A DNA stretch of 64,000 nt from Thiorhodovibrio frisius (GCF_033954835.1 NZ_CP121471.1:620001-684000), one strand, 5' to 3'; positions 27,028 through 41,034 are shown, numbered from the stretch's first letter. Notes: generated from the sequence alone by a model not told the origin. Numbers and translations: made by a program.

Positions 27028-28026
27028 ATGGCAGCGCCCAATCGCGACACCCTCGAGCCAGGCACTTTCATCGACTGCTACCGTATAGTGCGCACCATCG
27101 GTAAGGGCGGCTTTAGCCTGATCTATCTGGCCAAGGATGATGAGACCGGCGATGAGGCGGTCATCAAGGAGTTTATGCCGAAAAAGATCGCCCGGCGTCT
27201 GGAGAACAAGTGGGTGGAAGCCACTGATGAGAATAGTCGCGTGAGCATGATTCGCAGTCTGCGGCTGTTCTTTCAAGAGGCCAAGGCCATGGCCGCGTTG
27301 CGGCATCCAAACATTGTCGGGGTGCGCGGGCTCTATCTGGCCCATGGCACCGGTTATCTGGTGATGCAGCATGAGCGCGGGCGGAATCTGGCGCAGTTTG
27401 TTCACGAGCGCGGTGGTGCGTTGAGCACCACCCTGCTGTTGCGCATTTTTCTGCCCCTGCTCGATGCGCTGATGCTGATTCACGCGCGCAGCATGTTGCA
27501 TCTCGACATCAAGCCCGGAAATATTCATCTGCGCCATGGGCATGATCCGCTGCTGCTCGACCTTGGCGCCGTGCAGGTGATGTCCTCCGGGCGCAGCCTT
27601 GGCGGGCAGGTGATCACCGCCGGTTATTCGCCCCCCGAGCAATACAGTAGCGGCGGCAATATCGGCCCCTGGACGGATGTTTATGCCGTGGGCGCCTCCA
27701 TGCGCTCCTGCATCGAGGCCAAAACCCCACAGCCTTCTCCCGAGCGGGTCGAGAACGATGTGATGGTGCCTCTGGCGGAGGTCATGAAAGATCGTTATCC
27801 TGCCGGGCTGCTTGAGGCTGTCGATTGGTCGATGGAACTCGAACCCGAGAAACGCCCCCAGGATGCCGGGGAGTTCCTGACCGTGCTGCAAAGCCAGGAC
27901 TACGCGCTGCCGAAGTCGACCTTGCGCGAGCTGCTGCCGTCGTTCCAGGCTGGCGGCGATATCAATTCCGCCACCACCGGCCTGCGCATCGGAGCGCCAA
28001 GTTCGACGCTGACGCAGGAGCTTTGA
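27028..28026 (+). CDS. Serine/threonine protein kinase
   Basis: A 332-aa Hanks-type kinase with no membrane segment. Gly loop IGKGGFSLIYLAKD near residue 28, ATP Lys in EAVIKEFMPKK, alpha-C Glu in FFQEAKAMAALRHPNIV, catalytic loop LHLDIKPGNIHLR, metal site LLLDLGAVQ, and GYSPPEQY in place of APE. The catalytic loop has HLD instead of HRD, and DFG is DLG; both occur in bacterial kinases of the VIKE(F/Y)xP type, which lack the Arg contact. Start ATG 27028 follows GGAAG. It lies divergently from yicC and before rph; no PP2C phosphatase is adjacent, unlike some relatives. Confidence 0.9.
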   Translation: MAAPNRDTLEPGTFIDCYRIVRTIGKGGFSLIYLAKDDETGDEAVIKEFMPKKIARRLENKWVEATDENSRVSMIRSLRLFFQEAKAMAALRHPNIVGVRGLYLAHGTGYLVMQHERGRNLAQFVHERGGALSTTLLLRIFLPLLDALMLIHARSMLHLDIKPGNIHLRHGHDPLLLDLGAVQVMSSGRSLGGQVITAGYSPPEQYSSGGNIGPWTDVYAVGASMRSCIEAKTPQPSPERVENDVMVPLAEVMKDRYPAGLLEAVDWSMELEPEKRPQDAGEFLTVLQSQDYALPKSTLRELLPSFQAGGDINSATTGLRIGAPSSTLTQEL

Positions 28027-28105
28027 CGTCCGCCTCAGGGCGTCGCTTTGGTCGGCATCTGATCAACTTATCCAAATTGCCCGCTTGAACCACTAGGAGT
28101 CCCCC

Positions 28106-28831
28106 ATGCGTCCCTCCGCCCGCCGTCCCGATCAACTGCGCCCGGTTCGCTTTACTCGTCATTACACTCGACATGCGGCCGGTTCGGTGCTGGTGGAGTT
28201 TGGTGATACCCGGGTGCTCTGCACCGCCAGCGTCTCCGAGCGGGTGCCGCCCTTTCTGCGCGGCAAGAACAGCGGCTGGTTGACCGGCGAATATGGCATG
28301 CTGCCCGGCAGCACCTCGGAGCGCACCGATCGCGAGGCCGCGCGTGGTCGTCAGGGTGGGCGCACCCTTGAGATTCAACGGCTGATCGGGCGCTCTTTGC
28401 GCGTGGCGGTGGACCTGACAGCCTTGGGTGAGCGCACCATCACGCTCGACTGCGATGTGTTACAGGCCGATGGCGGCACCCGCACCGCCGCTATCAGCGG
28501 GGCCTGGGTCGCGTTGCGGGACGCCCTGGATGGCCTGGTGGCGCGCGGGGCGCTGAAGGCCTCTCCGCTGCTGGCGCAGGTCGCGGCGGTGTCGGTTGGG
28601 CTCTACGAGGGTACAGCGGTGCTCGATCTCGACTATGCCGAGGACTCGAACGCGCAAGCCGACATGAATGTGGTCATGAACGCCGACGGCGGCTTGATCG
28701 AAGTGCAGGGCACGGCCGAGGGGCGCGCCTTCAGCCGCAGCGAGTTCGATGCCCTGCTGGATCTGGCCACCGGTGGGCTTAATGAGATATTCAGCCTGCA
28801 GCGCGCGGCGCTGGAGCCGGCGGCCGCCTGA
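28106..28831 (+). CDS. rph: Ribonuclease PH
   Basis: A 241-aa phosphorolytic exoribonuclease that trims tRNA 3' ends. [32 protein letters not shown] at the N-terminus, [39 protein letters not shown] in the middle with the phosphate-binding RxxR-type segment, and [19 protein letters not shown] are family signatures. Full length, with the C-terminal FSLQRAAL end. Precedes rdgB by 22 bp, a common pair. Confidence 0.97.
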   Translation: MRPSARRPDQLRPVRFTRHYTRHAAGSVLVEFGDTRVLCTASVSERVPPFLRGKNSGWLTGEYGMLPGSTSERTDREAARGRQGGRTLEIQRLIGRSLRVAVDLTALGERTITLDCDVLQADGGTRTAAISGAWVALRDALDGLVARGALKASPLLAQVAAVSVGLYEGTAVLDLDYAEDSNAQADMNVVMNADGGLIEVQGTAEGRAFSRSEFDALLDLATGGLNEIFSLQRAALEPAAA

Positions 28832-28853
28832 GCAAATCTCAGAGCATTCAACC

Positions 28854-29465
28854 ATGACCCATCACCAGCATGCCGTGGTCCTTGCCAGTAATAACGCTGG
28901 CAAGCTGCGCGAAATCGAGCAACTTTTGCAGCCGGATGCCGTGCGCCTTTATGCGCAAGCGGAATTCGGCATCGACAGCGTCGAGGAAACCGGCCTGACC
29001 TTTGTCGAAAATGCGATTTTGAAAGCTCGCCATGCGGCAGCGGGCAGTGGTCTGCCGGCCATTGCCGACGACTCCGGGCTTGAGGTTGACGCGCTAAAGG
29101 GGGCGCCAGGTATCCATTCGGCGCGCTATGCTGGCCCGCATGCTGATGATCAAGCCAATTGCGCCAAACTGCTCGAAGCCTTGGCCGAGGTGCCCCAGGG
29201 GCATCGCCAGGCGCGCTTTCAGTGTCTGCTGGTCTATCTGCGCCATGCCGAGGACCCGACCCCGGTGATTTGTCAGGGCACCTGGGAGGGACGGATTTTG
29301 ACCGAGCTGCGCGGCGACCAAGGCTTCGGCTATGATCCGCTGTTCTGGGTGCCTGGGCAGAATTGCAGTGCCGCCGAGCTGGATTCCGGCACCAAGAACG
29401 CGCTTAGCCACCGGGGGCAGGCGCTGGCGCAGTTGTTGGCCGCGCTGGGCGATAGATTTGCTTGA
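28854..29465 (+). CDS. rdgB: XTP/dITP pyrophosphatase (RdgB/HAM1)
   Basis: A 203-aa nucleotide pool-cleaning enzyme that hydrolyses dITP, XTP and dXTP. The family motifs are [18 protein letters not shown] near the N-terminus, [45 protein letters not shown], and [10 protein letters not shown]. Start is ATG 28854; the longer frame upstream is the tail of rph in another frame. Same transcript as rph most likely. Confidence 0.96.
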   Translation: MTHHQHAVVLASNNAGKLREIEQLLQPDAVRLYAQAEFGIDSVEETGLTFVENAILKARHAAAGSGLPAIADDSGLEVDALKGAPGIHSARYAGPHADDQANCAKLLEALAEVPQGHRQARFQCLLVYLRHAEDPTPVICQGTWEGRILTELRGDQGFGYDPLFWVPGQNCSAAELDSGTKNALSHRGQALAQLLAALGDRFA

Positions 29466-29498
29466 GGATATCGGGCATAAACCGGTGATGAATCCCCC

Positions 29499-30203
29499 AT
29501 GAATACGGATCATGACAGCCAAATAGCCACCTGTATCGAACAGGTCCGAGCGCGGATTCAGGCAGCCGAGCAGCGTTTTGGGCGCGAACCCGGCAGTGTG
29601 CGCTTGCTGGCGGTCAGCAAACGCCAACCGCTGAGCAAGCTGATGGCCGCCCATGCCGCCGGCCTGCGCGCCTTTGGCGAAAGCTATGTGCAGGAGGGTG
29701 TCGAGAAACAACAGGCGGCGGCCGGACATGACATCGAATGGCATTTCATCGGTCGGGTGCAGTCGAACAAAACCCGCCAGATCGCCGAGCATTTTGACTG
29801 GGTGCATGGACTGACCAGCGCGGATCATGCGCGGCGCCTGGCGGCTCAGCGCCCATCTGAGCGCGGTCCGGTGCACGTCTGCGTCCAGGTCAATCTAAGC
29901 GGCGAGGCGTCTAAGGCGGGTATCGAGCCTGAGCAGGCGGCGGATCTGATCGCGGAGATTGAAGACTTTGAGAGCTTGCGCCTTGAGGGCTTGATGACCC
30001 TGCCGGCGCCGGCGGAGGATTTCGCCGCCCAGCGGCGTCCTTTCGCGGCGCTGCGGGCGCTGCGCGATCAACTTGCGCGCGAGCACAGGCCTTTGCCCAC
30101 GCTCTCCATGGGCATGTCGCGGGATCTTGAAGCTGCCATCGCCGAGGGCGCTACAATGGTGCGCGTCGGCACTGCGCTTTTCGGCGAACGTGCGCCGGTC
30201 TGA
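29499..30203 (+). CDS. yggS: YggS/PLPBP pyridoxal phosphate homeostasis protein
   Basis: A 234-aa alanine-racemase-fold protein that binds PLP without known catalysis. LLAVSKRQPLSKL near residue 28 carries the PLP Lys; FGESYVQEGVEKQ, EWHFIGRVQSNKTR and the phosphate-binding end LSMGMSRDLEAAIAEGATMVRVGTALFG are family marks. Followed by proC, yggT and yggU, the common gammaproteobacterial order (pilT, often at the front, is not here). Confidence 0.95.
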   Translation: MNTDHDSQIATCIEQVRARIQAAEQRFGREPGSVRLLAVSKRQPLSKLMAAHAAGLRAFGESYVQEGVEKQQAAAGHDIEWHFIGRVQSNKTRQIAEHFDWVHGLTSADHARRLAAQRPSERGPVHVCVQVNLSGEASKAGIEPEQAADLIAEIEDFESLRLEGLMTLPAPAEDFAAQRRPFAALRALRDQLAREHRPLPTLSMGMSRDLEAAIAEGATMVRVGTALFGERAPV

Positions 30204-30309
30204 CAAACCGAAACCCTTTGAGATTTCGGCTCGTTCTGTCCTTTTACAGAGTATCGAAACGTTCCAGTAGCTTGGAGCAAACAGTAAAGACCAAAAGCGT
30301 TCAAAATCC

Positions 30310-31131
30310 ATGTCGAATACATCTCTCACTTTTATCGGTGGTGGCAACATGGCCCGCAGCCTGATTGCCGGTCTGATTGCTGATGACCACGAGCCTGCAG
30401 CTATCCGTGTTGTCGAGCCCGATGCCGCCAAGTGCGAACAACTCAGGCGCCATTTTGGCGTCACGGCCAGTGCGGACACCCAGGCGATGCTGCAAGGCGC
30501 GCGCGTGGTGGTGCTCAGTGTCAAGCCGCAGGTGGCTGCCGGGGTTTGCCGCGCGCTCGCACCTTTGCTTCCCGCCAGTGCGCCACTGGTCATCTCCGTG
30601 ATGGCTGGCGTCACCAATGTCAGCATTCAGCACTGGTTGGGCCGGTCGGTTCCCCTGGTGCGCGCCATGCCCAACACGCCTGCGCTGGTGCAATCGGGCG
30701 CCATCGGCCTTTATGCCAACGCACAGGCAAGCGAGGAAGAGCGCAATCTGGCCGAGGAGATTCTGCGCGCCGCTGGGCTGACACAGTGGGTCGAGAGCGA
30801 AGCCGATATCGATGCTGTAACCGCGCTCTCAGGCAGCGGACCAGCCTATTTTCTGCTGCTGATGGAAGCGATGGAACAGGCTGGTATCCGTCAAGGGCTG
30901 GATGCCGAGACCGCGCGCCTGCTGACCATCCAGACCGCGCTTGGCAGCGCTCGCCTGGCGATGGAAAGCGATGAGTCGCCGGCTGAACTGCGCGCCCGGG
31001 TGACCTCGCCGGGCGGCACCACCGAGCGCGCTATCGCCTGCTTTGACGAAGGCGGCTTCAGCGGACTGGTTGATCAAGCTATCGCTGCGGCGCGGGCACG
31101 CGCGGCCGAGCTGTCCGCCGAGCTTTCCTAA
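30310..31131 (+). CDS. proC: Pyrroline-5-carboxylate reductase
   Basis: A 273-aa NAD(P)H-dependent reductase, the last step of proline synthesis. LTFIGGGNMARSLIAGLI is the Rossmann start, VVVLSVKPQVAAGVCRAL and VRAMPNTPALVQSGAIGLY the middle, and DAVTALSGSGPAYFLLLMEAME with TSPGGTTERAI the C-terminal active-site part. Complete in length. A 51-bp family repeat starts three bases after its stop. Confidence 0.97.
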   Translation: MSNTSLTFIGGGNMARSLIAGLIADDHEPAAIRVVEPDAAKCEQLRRHFGVTASADTQAMLQGARVVVLSVKPQVAAGVCRALAPLLPASAPLVISVMAGVTNVSIQHWLGRSVPLVRAMPNTPALVQSGAIGLYANAQASEEERNLAEEILRAAGLTQWVESEADIDAVTALSGSGPAYFLLLMEAMEQAGIRQGLDAETARLLTIQTALGSARLAMESDESPAELRARVTSPGGTTERAIACFDEGGFSGLVDQAIAAARARAAELSAELS

Positions 31132-31133
31132 CC

Positions 31134-31184
31134 TTCATGGTCCCGACCACCCAGGGTAATGAATCCGTCTGATTCACAGTAAAG
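31134..31184 (+). repeat. 51-bp family repeat, single copy between proC and yggT
   Basis: Begins TTCATGGTCCCGACCACCC, then AGGGTAATGAATCC, and ends GATTCACAGTAAAG. It starts three bases after the proC stop and lies 120 bp before yggT, same strand as both. From its ATG the frame reads MVPTTQGNESV, then TGA. It lacks the CCGGAG seen in most copies. Confidence 0.75.
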
Positions 31185-31304
31185 CGATGCAGTGCGAGGA
31201 CTGATTGACGGTTAGCCGCTTCGTCTGCGCGCGGAAGTGTTCTGGCAACTCCGGCGCTGCGACACAACACGAAATCTAACGGATTATCTCCCGGAGGCCA
31301 TGTC

Positions 31305-31892
31305 ATGGATACATCCTATTTCATTAACCCGATTGTTTTTCTGGTCAAGACGCTGTTCGGCATCTATACCACCCTGTTGGTGCTGCGTTTTTTGCTGCAA
31401 TGGGCGCGTGCCGATTTCCATAACCCGATTTCCCAGTTCGTGGTGAAGCTGACCGGACCGGTGTTGCAGCCGGTGCGCCGTATTGTGCCAAGCATCAAGG
31501 GGATGGATACCTCCTCTCTGGTGGTGGCTTGGGTGGTCAAAAGCATCGAGCTGCTCGTGATCGCTCTGCTGCTTGGCGCCTCGAGCCTGGCGTGGCTGGC
31601 ACCGCTGTGGGCCATTCCGGCGCTTGTCAAGCTGGTGCTGAATCTCTTTTTGTTCGCCATCCTGATTCGGGTGATTCTGAGCTGGGTGAATCCCGACCCC
31701 TATAACCCGGCGGTCTCCCTGCTCGGGCGCTTGACCGATCCGCTGATGCTCCCGGCTCAACGCTTGCTGCCGCCCATTGGCGGCCTTGATCTCTCGCCCA
31801 TGGTGGTGATGATTGTGCTGGTGCTGCTACAGATGCTGCTGTTGCCGCCTTTGCTTGCGTTGAGCATGGCCCCAGCGGGACTGATGCTCTGA
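31305..31892 (+). CDS. yggT: YggT-family membrane protein
   Basis: A 195-aa inner-membrane protein made of two YggT repeats: FLVKTLFGIYTTLLVLRFLLQWARADFHNPISQFVVKLTGPVLQPVRRIVP in the first and LFLFAILIRVILSWVNPDPYNPAVSLLGRLTDPLMLPAQRLLPP in the second. Four hydrophobic segments. Molecular function is not settled; relatives act in osmotic stress or in cell-division protein distribution. CGGAGG lies six bases before the ATG. Confidence 0.92.
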   Translation: MDTSYFINPIVFLVKTLFGIYTTLLVLRFLLQWARADFHNPISQFVVKLTGPVLQPVRRIVPSIKGMDTSSLVVAWVVKSIELLVIALLLGASSLAWLAPLWAIPALVKLVLNLFLFAILIRVILSWVNPDPYNPAVSLLGRLTDPLMLPAQRLLPPIGGLDLSPMVVMIVLVLLQMLLLPPLLALSMAPAGLML

Positions 31893-31922
31893 ACGGTTGC
31901 GAGCGGGCGACCTGACAGGAGC

Positions 31923-32207
31923 ATGACCTGGTATCGCTGGGACGGCGAGGATTTGACCCTGAATTTGCGGGTGCAGCCGCGGGCGCGTCGCGACGGCTTT
32001 GCCGAGCCGATTGGCGATGCCGTTAAAGTCCAGTTGCGCGCCCCCCCGGTTGATGGGCGTGCCAATGCCAGCCTCATCGCCTTTGTGGCCAAAGCCTTTG
32101 GTGTGCCGCGCGCGCAGGTGACCCTGCTCAGTGGCGAGCACAGCCGCAGCAAGCGCTTGCGCATTCAGGCGCCGCGAGCCTTGCCGGACGGTATCGAACG
32201 CGATTGA
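31923..32207 (+). CDS. yggU: DUF167 family protein YggU
   Basis: A 94-aa DUF167 protein of unknown role that usually follows yggT. LTLNLRVQPRARRDGFAEPIGDAVKVQLRAPPVDGRANASLIAFVAKAFGVPRAQVTLLSGEHSRSKRLRI covers the domain end to end. ACAGGAG lies just before the ATG. Last of the yggS-proC-yggT-yggU set. Confidence 0.93.
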   Translation: MTWYRWDGEDLTLNLRVQPRARRDGFAEPIGDAVKVQLRAPPVDGRANASLIAFVAKAFGVPRAQVTLLSGEHSRSKRLRIQAPRALPDGIERD

Positions 32208-32255
32208 GATAGCCGTCCTGGCCGGCGAGCCTGCGCGGGGCGCTGCGGCGGTTGC

Positions 32256-32930
32256 TCAGATCGCCAGAAGCTGCCAGAAAGCCAACAACGCAAAGCCGAT
32301 GATCAGGGCTCCGGCGACCTGGTTGAGCCAGGGACGCTCGAGCAGTCGCGCTGCGGCGCCGGCGAGCAGCCCCATGCCAAGCAGATTGGGTAGGGTACCC
32401 AGGCCGAAGGCCAGCATCAGCAGCGCACCGGACAGGGCGCTGCCCGAGGCCAGCGACCAAATCAGCACGCTGTAGACCAGGCCGCAGGGCAGCCAGGCCC
32501 AGACGAATCCGACACCCACGGCCTGCCAGCCATGGCGAATCGGCAGCCAGCGCTGGCCGATGGGCGCGATGAAGCGCCACAGCCGAGCGCCGAGGTGTTC
32601 GAGTCGTGCCAGTCCCTGCCACCACCGTCCAAGATAGAGACCCAGCAGCAGCATCATCACGGCGGCTGCGGCATAGAGCAGACGCTGGGCGTCCTCAAGC
32701 GGCAGGGATTCGAGCATCAAGTCGCCCAGCCCGCCGAAGAGGGCGCCGATGACGCCGTAGCCCAGCAGGCGGCCAATGTTGTAGCCAAGCTGAATCAGCA
32801 GGCGATCAGGAAATGGCCGTTCCTGCGGCTGGCTGAGCGTCAGGCTGGTGACAATGCCGCCGCACATGCCCAGGCAGTGCATGCCGCCGAGCAAACCGAC
32901 CAGAAACGCAGTGATCAGAGAAGCTGTCAT
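32256..32930 (-). CDS. TauE/SafE-like polytopic membrane protein with HCxGMCGG motif
   Basis: A 224-aa membrane protein with about six hydrophobic segments. LVGLLGGMHCLGMCGGIVTSL near the N-terminus is the hallmark of the small proteobacterial branch often labelled sulfite exporter TauE/SafE or cytochrome-biogenesis-like; GFVWAWLPCGLVYSVLIWSLASGSALSGALLMLAFGLGTLPNLL is the conserved second half. The Cys and His residues suggest a metal-handling role such as copper supply to oxidases, but this is not shown. Start at MTASLITAF; the 62 residues before it are not membrane-like. Convergent with yggU and divergent from pyrE. Confidence 0.82.
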   Translation of the reverse strand: MTASLITAFLVGLLGGMHCLGMCGGIVTSLTLSQPQERPFPDRLLIQLGYNIGRLLGYGVIGALFGGLGDLMLESLPLEDAQRLLYAAAAVMMLLLGLYLGRWWQGLARLEHLGARLWRFIAPIGQRWLPIRHGWQAVGVGFVWAWLPCGLVYSVLIWSLASGSALSGALLMLAFGLGTLPNLLGMGLLAGAAARLLERPWLNQVAGALIIGFALLAFWQLLAI

Positions 32931-33015
32931 GACTGGCAAGCCGGTTTTGCGCGGCAGCGGCTGCGGGAAGCGGCTATCATAAGGAAAGGGTGAGTTGGCT
33001 TGATCGGGTTTGCTG

Positions 33016-33714
33016 ATGGAGGCTGGTTTGACGGCACATCGACAGGAATATCGGCAGGATTTCGTCCGTTTTGCGATTGAAGCCGGCGTGTTGCGATTCG
33101 GCGACTTTGCGCTCAAATCCGGGCGGCGCAGTCCCTACTTTTTTAACGCGGGGCTGTTCAGTACCGGCGCGGGGTTGGCGCGCCTGGGGCAATTCTACGC
33201 CTGCGCTTTGGCGGAGTCTGGACTTGAGGTTGATATGCTGTTCGGCCCGGCGTACAAGGGTATACCGCTGGCCGCAGCGACCGCTATCGCGCTGGCTGAA
33301 CACCATGGTCGCGATCTGCCCTATGCGTTTAATCGCAAAGAGGCCAAGGATCACGGCGAGGGCGGGCAGATCGTTGGCAGTCCGCTGAAGGGGCGGGTGC
33401 TGGTGATCGATGACGTCATTACGGCCGGCACCTCGGTGCGCGAATCGGTCGAACTGATTGAGGGCGCCGGCGCCCGGCTTGCCGGTGTGCTGATTGCGCT
33501 TGATCGGCGTGAGCGCGGGACTGCCGGTGTTGCCGCGACCGATGAGGTCGCCGCGCGTCATGGCGTGCCGGTGATCAGCATTGCCTCACTCGATGAACTG
33601 ATCGACTTCATGCGCCAGCATCCAGGTCATGGCGACTTTACGCCCGAACTGCTCGGCCTGATGGAAACCTATCGGGAGCAGTACGGCGTTACCGAAAACG
33701 GAGGAACACAATGA
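33016..33714 (+). CDS. pyrE: Orotate phosphoribosyltransferase
   Basis: A 232-aa pyrimidine biosynthesis enzyme that makes OMP from orotate and [22 protein letters not shown] is the N-terminal substrate region, [19 protein letters not shown] and [15 protein letters not shown] follow, and [13 protein letters not shown] is the PRPP loop. A TTG at 33010 is an alternative start. The stop overlaps the next gene in ATGA. Confidence 0.96.
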   Translation: MEAGLTAHRQEYRQDFVRFAIEAGVLRFGDFALKSGRRSPYFFNAGLFSTGAGLARLGQFYACALAESGLEVDMLFGPAYKGIPLAAATAIALAEHHGRDLPYAFNRKEAKDHGEGGQIVGSPLKGRVLVIDDVITAGTSVRESVELIEGAGARLAGVLIALDRRERGTAGVAATDEVAARHGVPVISIASLDELIDFMRQHPGHGDFTPELLGLMETYREQYGVTENGGTQ

Positions 33715-34901
33715 TCTCTCGGCTGCATTCGTCCGCTCTTCTTCGCGGGCGCTCGCAAGAGCGGGCGTTATATTCCAATCATTTTCGGCCTCGCGCAGCA
33801 TTGGCTGCTGCTCTGGCGCTTGGCTTGGGAGCCTTTTCCCTGTCCGCGCCAGGGCAGCAGCTTTATCGCTGGGTCGACGATGACGGCAAGACGCATTTCT
33901 CTGACCGGCTGCCGCCCGAGGCAACCGGCAAGGCGCGTGTCGAACTCTCCGAGGAAGGCATCCCCGTGCGCGAAGTCGAGCGTGCCAAGACGCGCGAGGA
34001 GTGGCTACAGGAGCAAGAACTCGAACGATTGCGCAGGGAGACGCAGGCGCAGGTCGACAAACAGCGCAAGGAGGACGAAATTCTGCTGCGTTCCTACCGC
34101 TCGGCGGACGATCTGATGATGATGCGCGATGGTAAGATCGAGGCGATCGATGTGATGATCCAGCAGATCAAGGGTAACATCCGGCGACTGCAAAATCGCG
34201 TCAACCGCTTGCAGGCCAATGCTGCCGATCTCGAGCGCGCGGGCAAGCCGATTCACCCAACGCTTGAGGGCGATATTCGCTCGACGAAAGACAACATTGA
34301 GGATCAGCTGGCGCTCATTTTGCAGCATGAACGCGACAAACAGGGGGTTTATGAGAAATTTGCCGAGGATCTTGAGCGCTTTCGGCGCCTGAAGGATGTC
34401 CGTGAACCTGTGGTGGATCAAAGCAGTGAACAGGTCCGCCTGGGGTTAAAAAACCTGGTGCTCTGCGCCAATGATCGCGAATGCGATCTGCTCTGGGGAC
34501 AGGCGATTGGCTATGTGGAGGCGCACTCCACCCAGCCCATCGAAAGCCTGAGCGATAATGTGGTGATTACAACCGCGCCGCAAGACGAGGAGGATATCAG
34601 CCTGATCGTCTCGCGCATTGCCATTGACGCCACGAGCCCCGATGCTGGCTCGGTGCTGTTTCTGGACCTGCAATGCAGCAGCTATACCGAAACGGCGTCC
34701 TCCTGTCGCACGCCAGCGCGCATTGAGGTGCTCGAAGGTTTTCGCGCCGCACTGCTCGGAGACGCCGCCGGTCGGATGCCTGAAGACAAGAGCGGGGAGG
34801 ACGCCGGTGCCGCTGGGACTGAAGCGACTTCAGCTGCGCCTGAGCGTGCACCAGCTCCGGCACCAGCGCCTGCACAGAAACCCGCGCCGGCTGGGCAATA
34901 G
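33711..34901 (+). CDS. DUF4124-domain exported protein with coiled coil
   Basis: A 396-aa protein with a hydrophobic segment near residue 28 ([20 protein letters not shown]) preceded by an unusually long basic stretch, consistent with export. The DUF4124 domain follows directly: [22 protein letters not shown]. Residues 100-240 are charged and helical ([31 protein letters not shown]), a likely coiled coil; the end is Ala/Pro repeats ([14 protein letters not shown]). Two Cys pairs near residues 248-330 could form disulfides in the periplasm. Function unknown. Coupled to pyrE by a 4-bp overlap and convergent with argB. Confidence 0.8.
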   Translation: MISRLHSSALLRGRSQERALYSNHFRPRAALAAALALGLGAFSLSAPGQQLYRWVDDDGKTHFSDRLPPEATGKARVELSEEGIPVREVERAKTREEWLQEQELERLRRETQAQVDKQRKEDEILLRSYRSADDLMMMRDGKIEAIDVMIQQIKGNIRRLQNRVNRLQANAADLERAGKPIHPTLEGDIRSTKDNIEDQLALILQHERDKQGVYEKFAEDLERFRRLKDVREPVVDQSSEQVRLGLKNLVLCANDRECDLLWGQAIGYVEAHSTQPIESLSDNVVITTAPQDEEDISLIVSRIAIDATSPDAGSVLFLDLQCSSYTETASSCRTPARIEVLEGFRAALLGDAAGRMPEDKSGEDAGAAGTEATSAAPERAPAPAPAPAQKPAPAGQ

Positions 34902-34904
34902 CTG

Positions 34905-38484
<3,580 letters not shown>

Positions 38485-38587
38485 AATGTCAGTGAAGTCC
38501 CGTTGCGGTGTCGGGGAAGGTGCCCCTCGCCTGACAGATCGAATGAGAGAAATGCACTCTTTGCCTTTGATGGCCTGGTCTGCCGGT

Positions 38588-39046
38588 TCAATGCCGACCG
38601 CTGTGCCCGAAGCCCCCGCCGCCGCGTGATGAAGGCGAGAATTCCTCGACGATTTCAAGCCGGGCTTGGAGCACGGGCACAAGTACCAGTTGCGCGATGC
38701 GCTCGCCGATTTGAATCTCAAAGCTCTCCTGGCCGCGATTCCAGCAGGATACCAAGACTTCGCCCTGGTAGTCGGAGTCGATCAGACCAACCAGATTGCC
38801 GAGCACAATGCCATGGCGATGCCCCAAGCCAGAGCGCGGCAAGAGCATTGCGGCGACGCCCGGGTCAGCGATATGTATCGCCAGCCCGGTCGGAATCAGC
38901 TCGGCCATGCCAGGGGCCAGGTGAATCGGGGCCTTGAGCATCGCACGCAGGTCGAGCCCGGCTGCGCCCTCAGTGGCGTAGGCTGGCAGCGGAAAGGCAT
39001 CGCCCAAGCGCTGATCGAGAATTTTGAGTTTAAGCGGATGCGCCAT
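38588..39046 (-). CDS. dut: dUTP pyrophosphatase
   Basis: A 152-aa trimeric dUTPase. The five motifs are visible: [39 protein letters not shown] and the C-terminal arm [14 protein letters not shown]. Keeps uracil out of DNA and feeds dTMP synthesis. Starts at [11 protein letters not shown], inside the end of coaBC (17-bp overlap), as in many gammaproteobacteria. Confidence 0.96.
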   Translation of the reverse strand: MAHPLKLKILDQRLGDAFPLPAYATEGAAGLDLRAMLKAPIHLAPGMAELIPTGLAIHIADPGVAAMLLPRSGLGHRHGIVLGNLVGLIDSDYQGEVLVSCWNRGQESFEIQIGERIAQLVLVPVLQARLEIVEEFSPSSRGGGGFGHSGRH

Positions 39047-40229
39047 AGCGTTCTGTGAGGATGCAGGCAATTTCGCGCGCGGCGAGTTGTTTCGACATCA
39101 GTGGCAGTTCGCGTTGACCGTCACGCCAGAGTATCAGCAAGGCGTTGTCGTCGCGATCAAAACCACCCTGTTCGCCGCCGACCAGATTTGCGGCGATCAT
39201 GTCCAGGCCTTTGCGCTCGAGTTTCGCGCGGGCGTTGGTTTCCAGTGCCTCGGTCTCGGCGGCAAAGCCCAGAGTAAAAGGAGCGGGAGTGCGGGCGGCG
39301 ACCTCGGCCAGAATATCGGGGTTGGGTACCAGTTGCAGATTGATGGTATCCGGGTGCTTTTTTAGTTTGTGCGGTGCCTGTTGCTTCGGTCGGTAGTCGG
39401 CCACGGCTGCTGCGGCGACGAAAATGGCGCAATCGGCAATCCGTGCCATCACCGCTGCATGCATCTCGGCGGCGCTTTCGACCTCAATTAAGTGCGCGAC
39501 CGAAGGTGCCGGCAGTGCCGTGGGGCCAGAAACCAAAATCACCTGGGCTCCCAACTCCGTTAACGCCTGTGCTAGAGCATAGCCCATCTTTCCGGAACTG
39601 CGGTTGCCAATAAAGCGCACCGGGTCCAGGGCTTCGCGCGTTGGCCCAGCCGTGACCAGCACTTGGGCACCGGTGAGTGGACGCGGGGCGCTGTCAAGCA
39701 ATGCCCCGGCGATGGCGGCGGGCTCGAGCATGCGACCGCTGCCGACCTCGCCGCAGGCCTGCTCGCCGCTTTCGGGCCCGAGCAGACGCAAGCCGCGAGA
39801 TAGCAGGCGCGCGACATTCTCTTGCACCGCCGGATGCGACCACATTTGTTGATTCATGGCCGGTGCGATGGCCAGGGGTGCCTGGCTGGCCAGCACCAGG
39901 GTCGTCAGCAGATCATCGGCCAGCCCATGGGCAAGGCGGGCAATGAGGTTTGCGCTGGCTGGAGCGATGAGGATCTGATTCGCCCAGCGGGCGAGCTCGA
40001 TATGGCCCATACCGGCTTCGGCCGAGGGATCGAACAGCTCCGAGCGCACTGGGCGGCCGGCGAGAGCTTGCAGGCTGAGTGGCGAGATAAAGGCCCGCGC
40101 ATGCGCGGTCATGACCACCTGCACCTCGGCCCCCCGCTCGCGCAGACGGCGGATAAGTTCGGCGGCCTTGTAGGCAGCAATGCTGCCGCTGACCCCGAGC
40201 AGAATCCGTGGCGGGTTTTGGCTGGTCAT
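39030..40229 (-). CDS. coaBC: Phosphopantothenoylcysteine decarboxylase / phosphopantothenate-cysteine ligase
   Basis: A 399-aa bifunctional coenzyme A enzyme. The CoaC half has [23 protein letters not shown], the active-site His area [18 protein letters not shown] and APAMNQQMW. The CoaB half has [31 protein letters not shown] and [20 protein letters not shown]. Makes 4'-phosphopantetheine from 4'-phosphopantothenate and cysteine. First of coaBC, dut, algC, argB, divergent from radC. Confidence 0.96.
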   Translation of the reverse strand: MTSQNPPRILLGVSGSIAAYKAAELIRRLRERGAEVQVVMTAHARAFISPLSLQALAGRPVRSELFDPSAEAGMGHIELARWANQILIAPASANLIARLAHGLADDLLTTLVLASQAPLAIAPAMNQQMWSHPAVQENVARLLSRGLRLLGPESGEQACGEVGSGRMLEPAAIAGALLDSAPRPLTGAQVLVTAGPTREALDPVRFIGNRSSGKMGYALAQALTELGAQVILVSGPTALPAPSVAHLIEVESAAEMHAAVMARIADCAIFVAAAAVADYRPKQQAPHKLKKHPDTINLQLVPNPDILAEVAARTPAPFTLGFAAETEALETNARAKLERKGLDMIAANLVGGEQGGFDRDDNALLILWRDGQRELPLMSKQLAAREIACILTERYGASA

Positions 40230-40359
40230 GGCCCCGGACTCAATTGGCCGTTCGATTGGGTGCTCAGCTGGGGGGGCGGCTGGGGCTTGGCTGTGAATGG
40301 CATTTCGTCTACTCTCTGCGAGTGCGGCGGCTTATTGTGATCCGAACCAGGGGACAAGT

Positions 40360-41034
40360 ATGTCGATTCTTGACTGGCCGGCGGACGAGCGACCGCGGGA
40401 GAAACTGCTCGATCTCGGCGCCGAGGCGCTGACGGACGCCGAACTGCTGGCCATTTTTCTACGAACCGGGGTGTCGGGCAAGAGCGCGGTCGACCTGGCG
40501 CGCGAATTGTTGGCCACTTATGGCGGTCTGGTGGGGCTGTTGTCGGCGAGCCAGCAGGACTTCTGTTCGGCCAAGGGGCTGGGCCAGGCCAAGTTTGTGC
40601 AACTGCGCGCGGTGCTCGAGATGAGCCGGCGGTATTTGCGCGAGGAGTTGGTCGAACGCGACGCTATCACCAGCCCGGAGGCGACGCGTCGCTATCTGAA
40701 AATGCGCCTGCGAGGCTATCCCTACGAGGTCTTTGCCGGGTTGTTTCTCGATAACCGCCACCGCGTGATTGAATACCAGGAGTTGTTTCGCGGCACCATT
40801 GACGGCGCCAGCGTGCATCCGCGCGAGGTGGTACGCGCGGCCATGAACTGCAACGCCGCAGCGGTGATTTTCGCCCACAATCATCCGTCAGGCGTGGCCG
40901 AACCCAGTCAGGCGGATATCCGCATTACCGAGCGGCTGCGCCAGGCACTCGACTATGTCGAGGTGCGGGTGCTCGATCACATTATCGTCGGCGAGGGCGA
41001 TGGAACCTCCTTTGCCGAGCGTGGTTTAATCTGA
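40360..41034 (+). CDS. radC: RadC-family JAB/MPN domain protein
   Basis: A 224-aa protein. The N-terminal helix-hairpin-helix part ([33 protein letters not shown]) and the C-terminal JAMM metal motif ([23 protein letters not shown]) are both intact, with [19 protein letters not shown] between them. A repair role is traditional but weakly supported; the JAMM motif suggests a metalloprotease or nuclease-like fold. Start at [16 protein letters not shown], the usual beginning. Confidence 0.95.
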   Translation: MSILDWPADERPREKLLDLGAEALTDAELLAIFLRTGVSGKSAVDLARELLATYGGLVGLLSASQQDFCSAKGLGQAKFVQLRAVLEMSRRYLREELVERDAITSPEATRRYLKMRLRGYPYEVFAGLFLDNRHRVIEYQELFRGTIDGASVHPREVVRAAMNCNAAAVIFAHNHPSGVAEPSQADIRITERLRQALDYVEVRVLDHIIVGEGDGTSFAERGLI

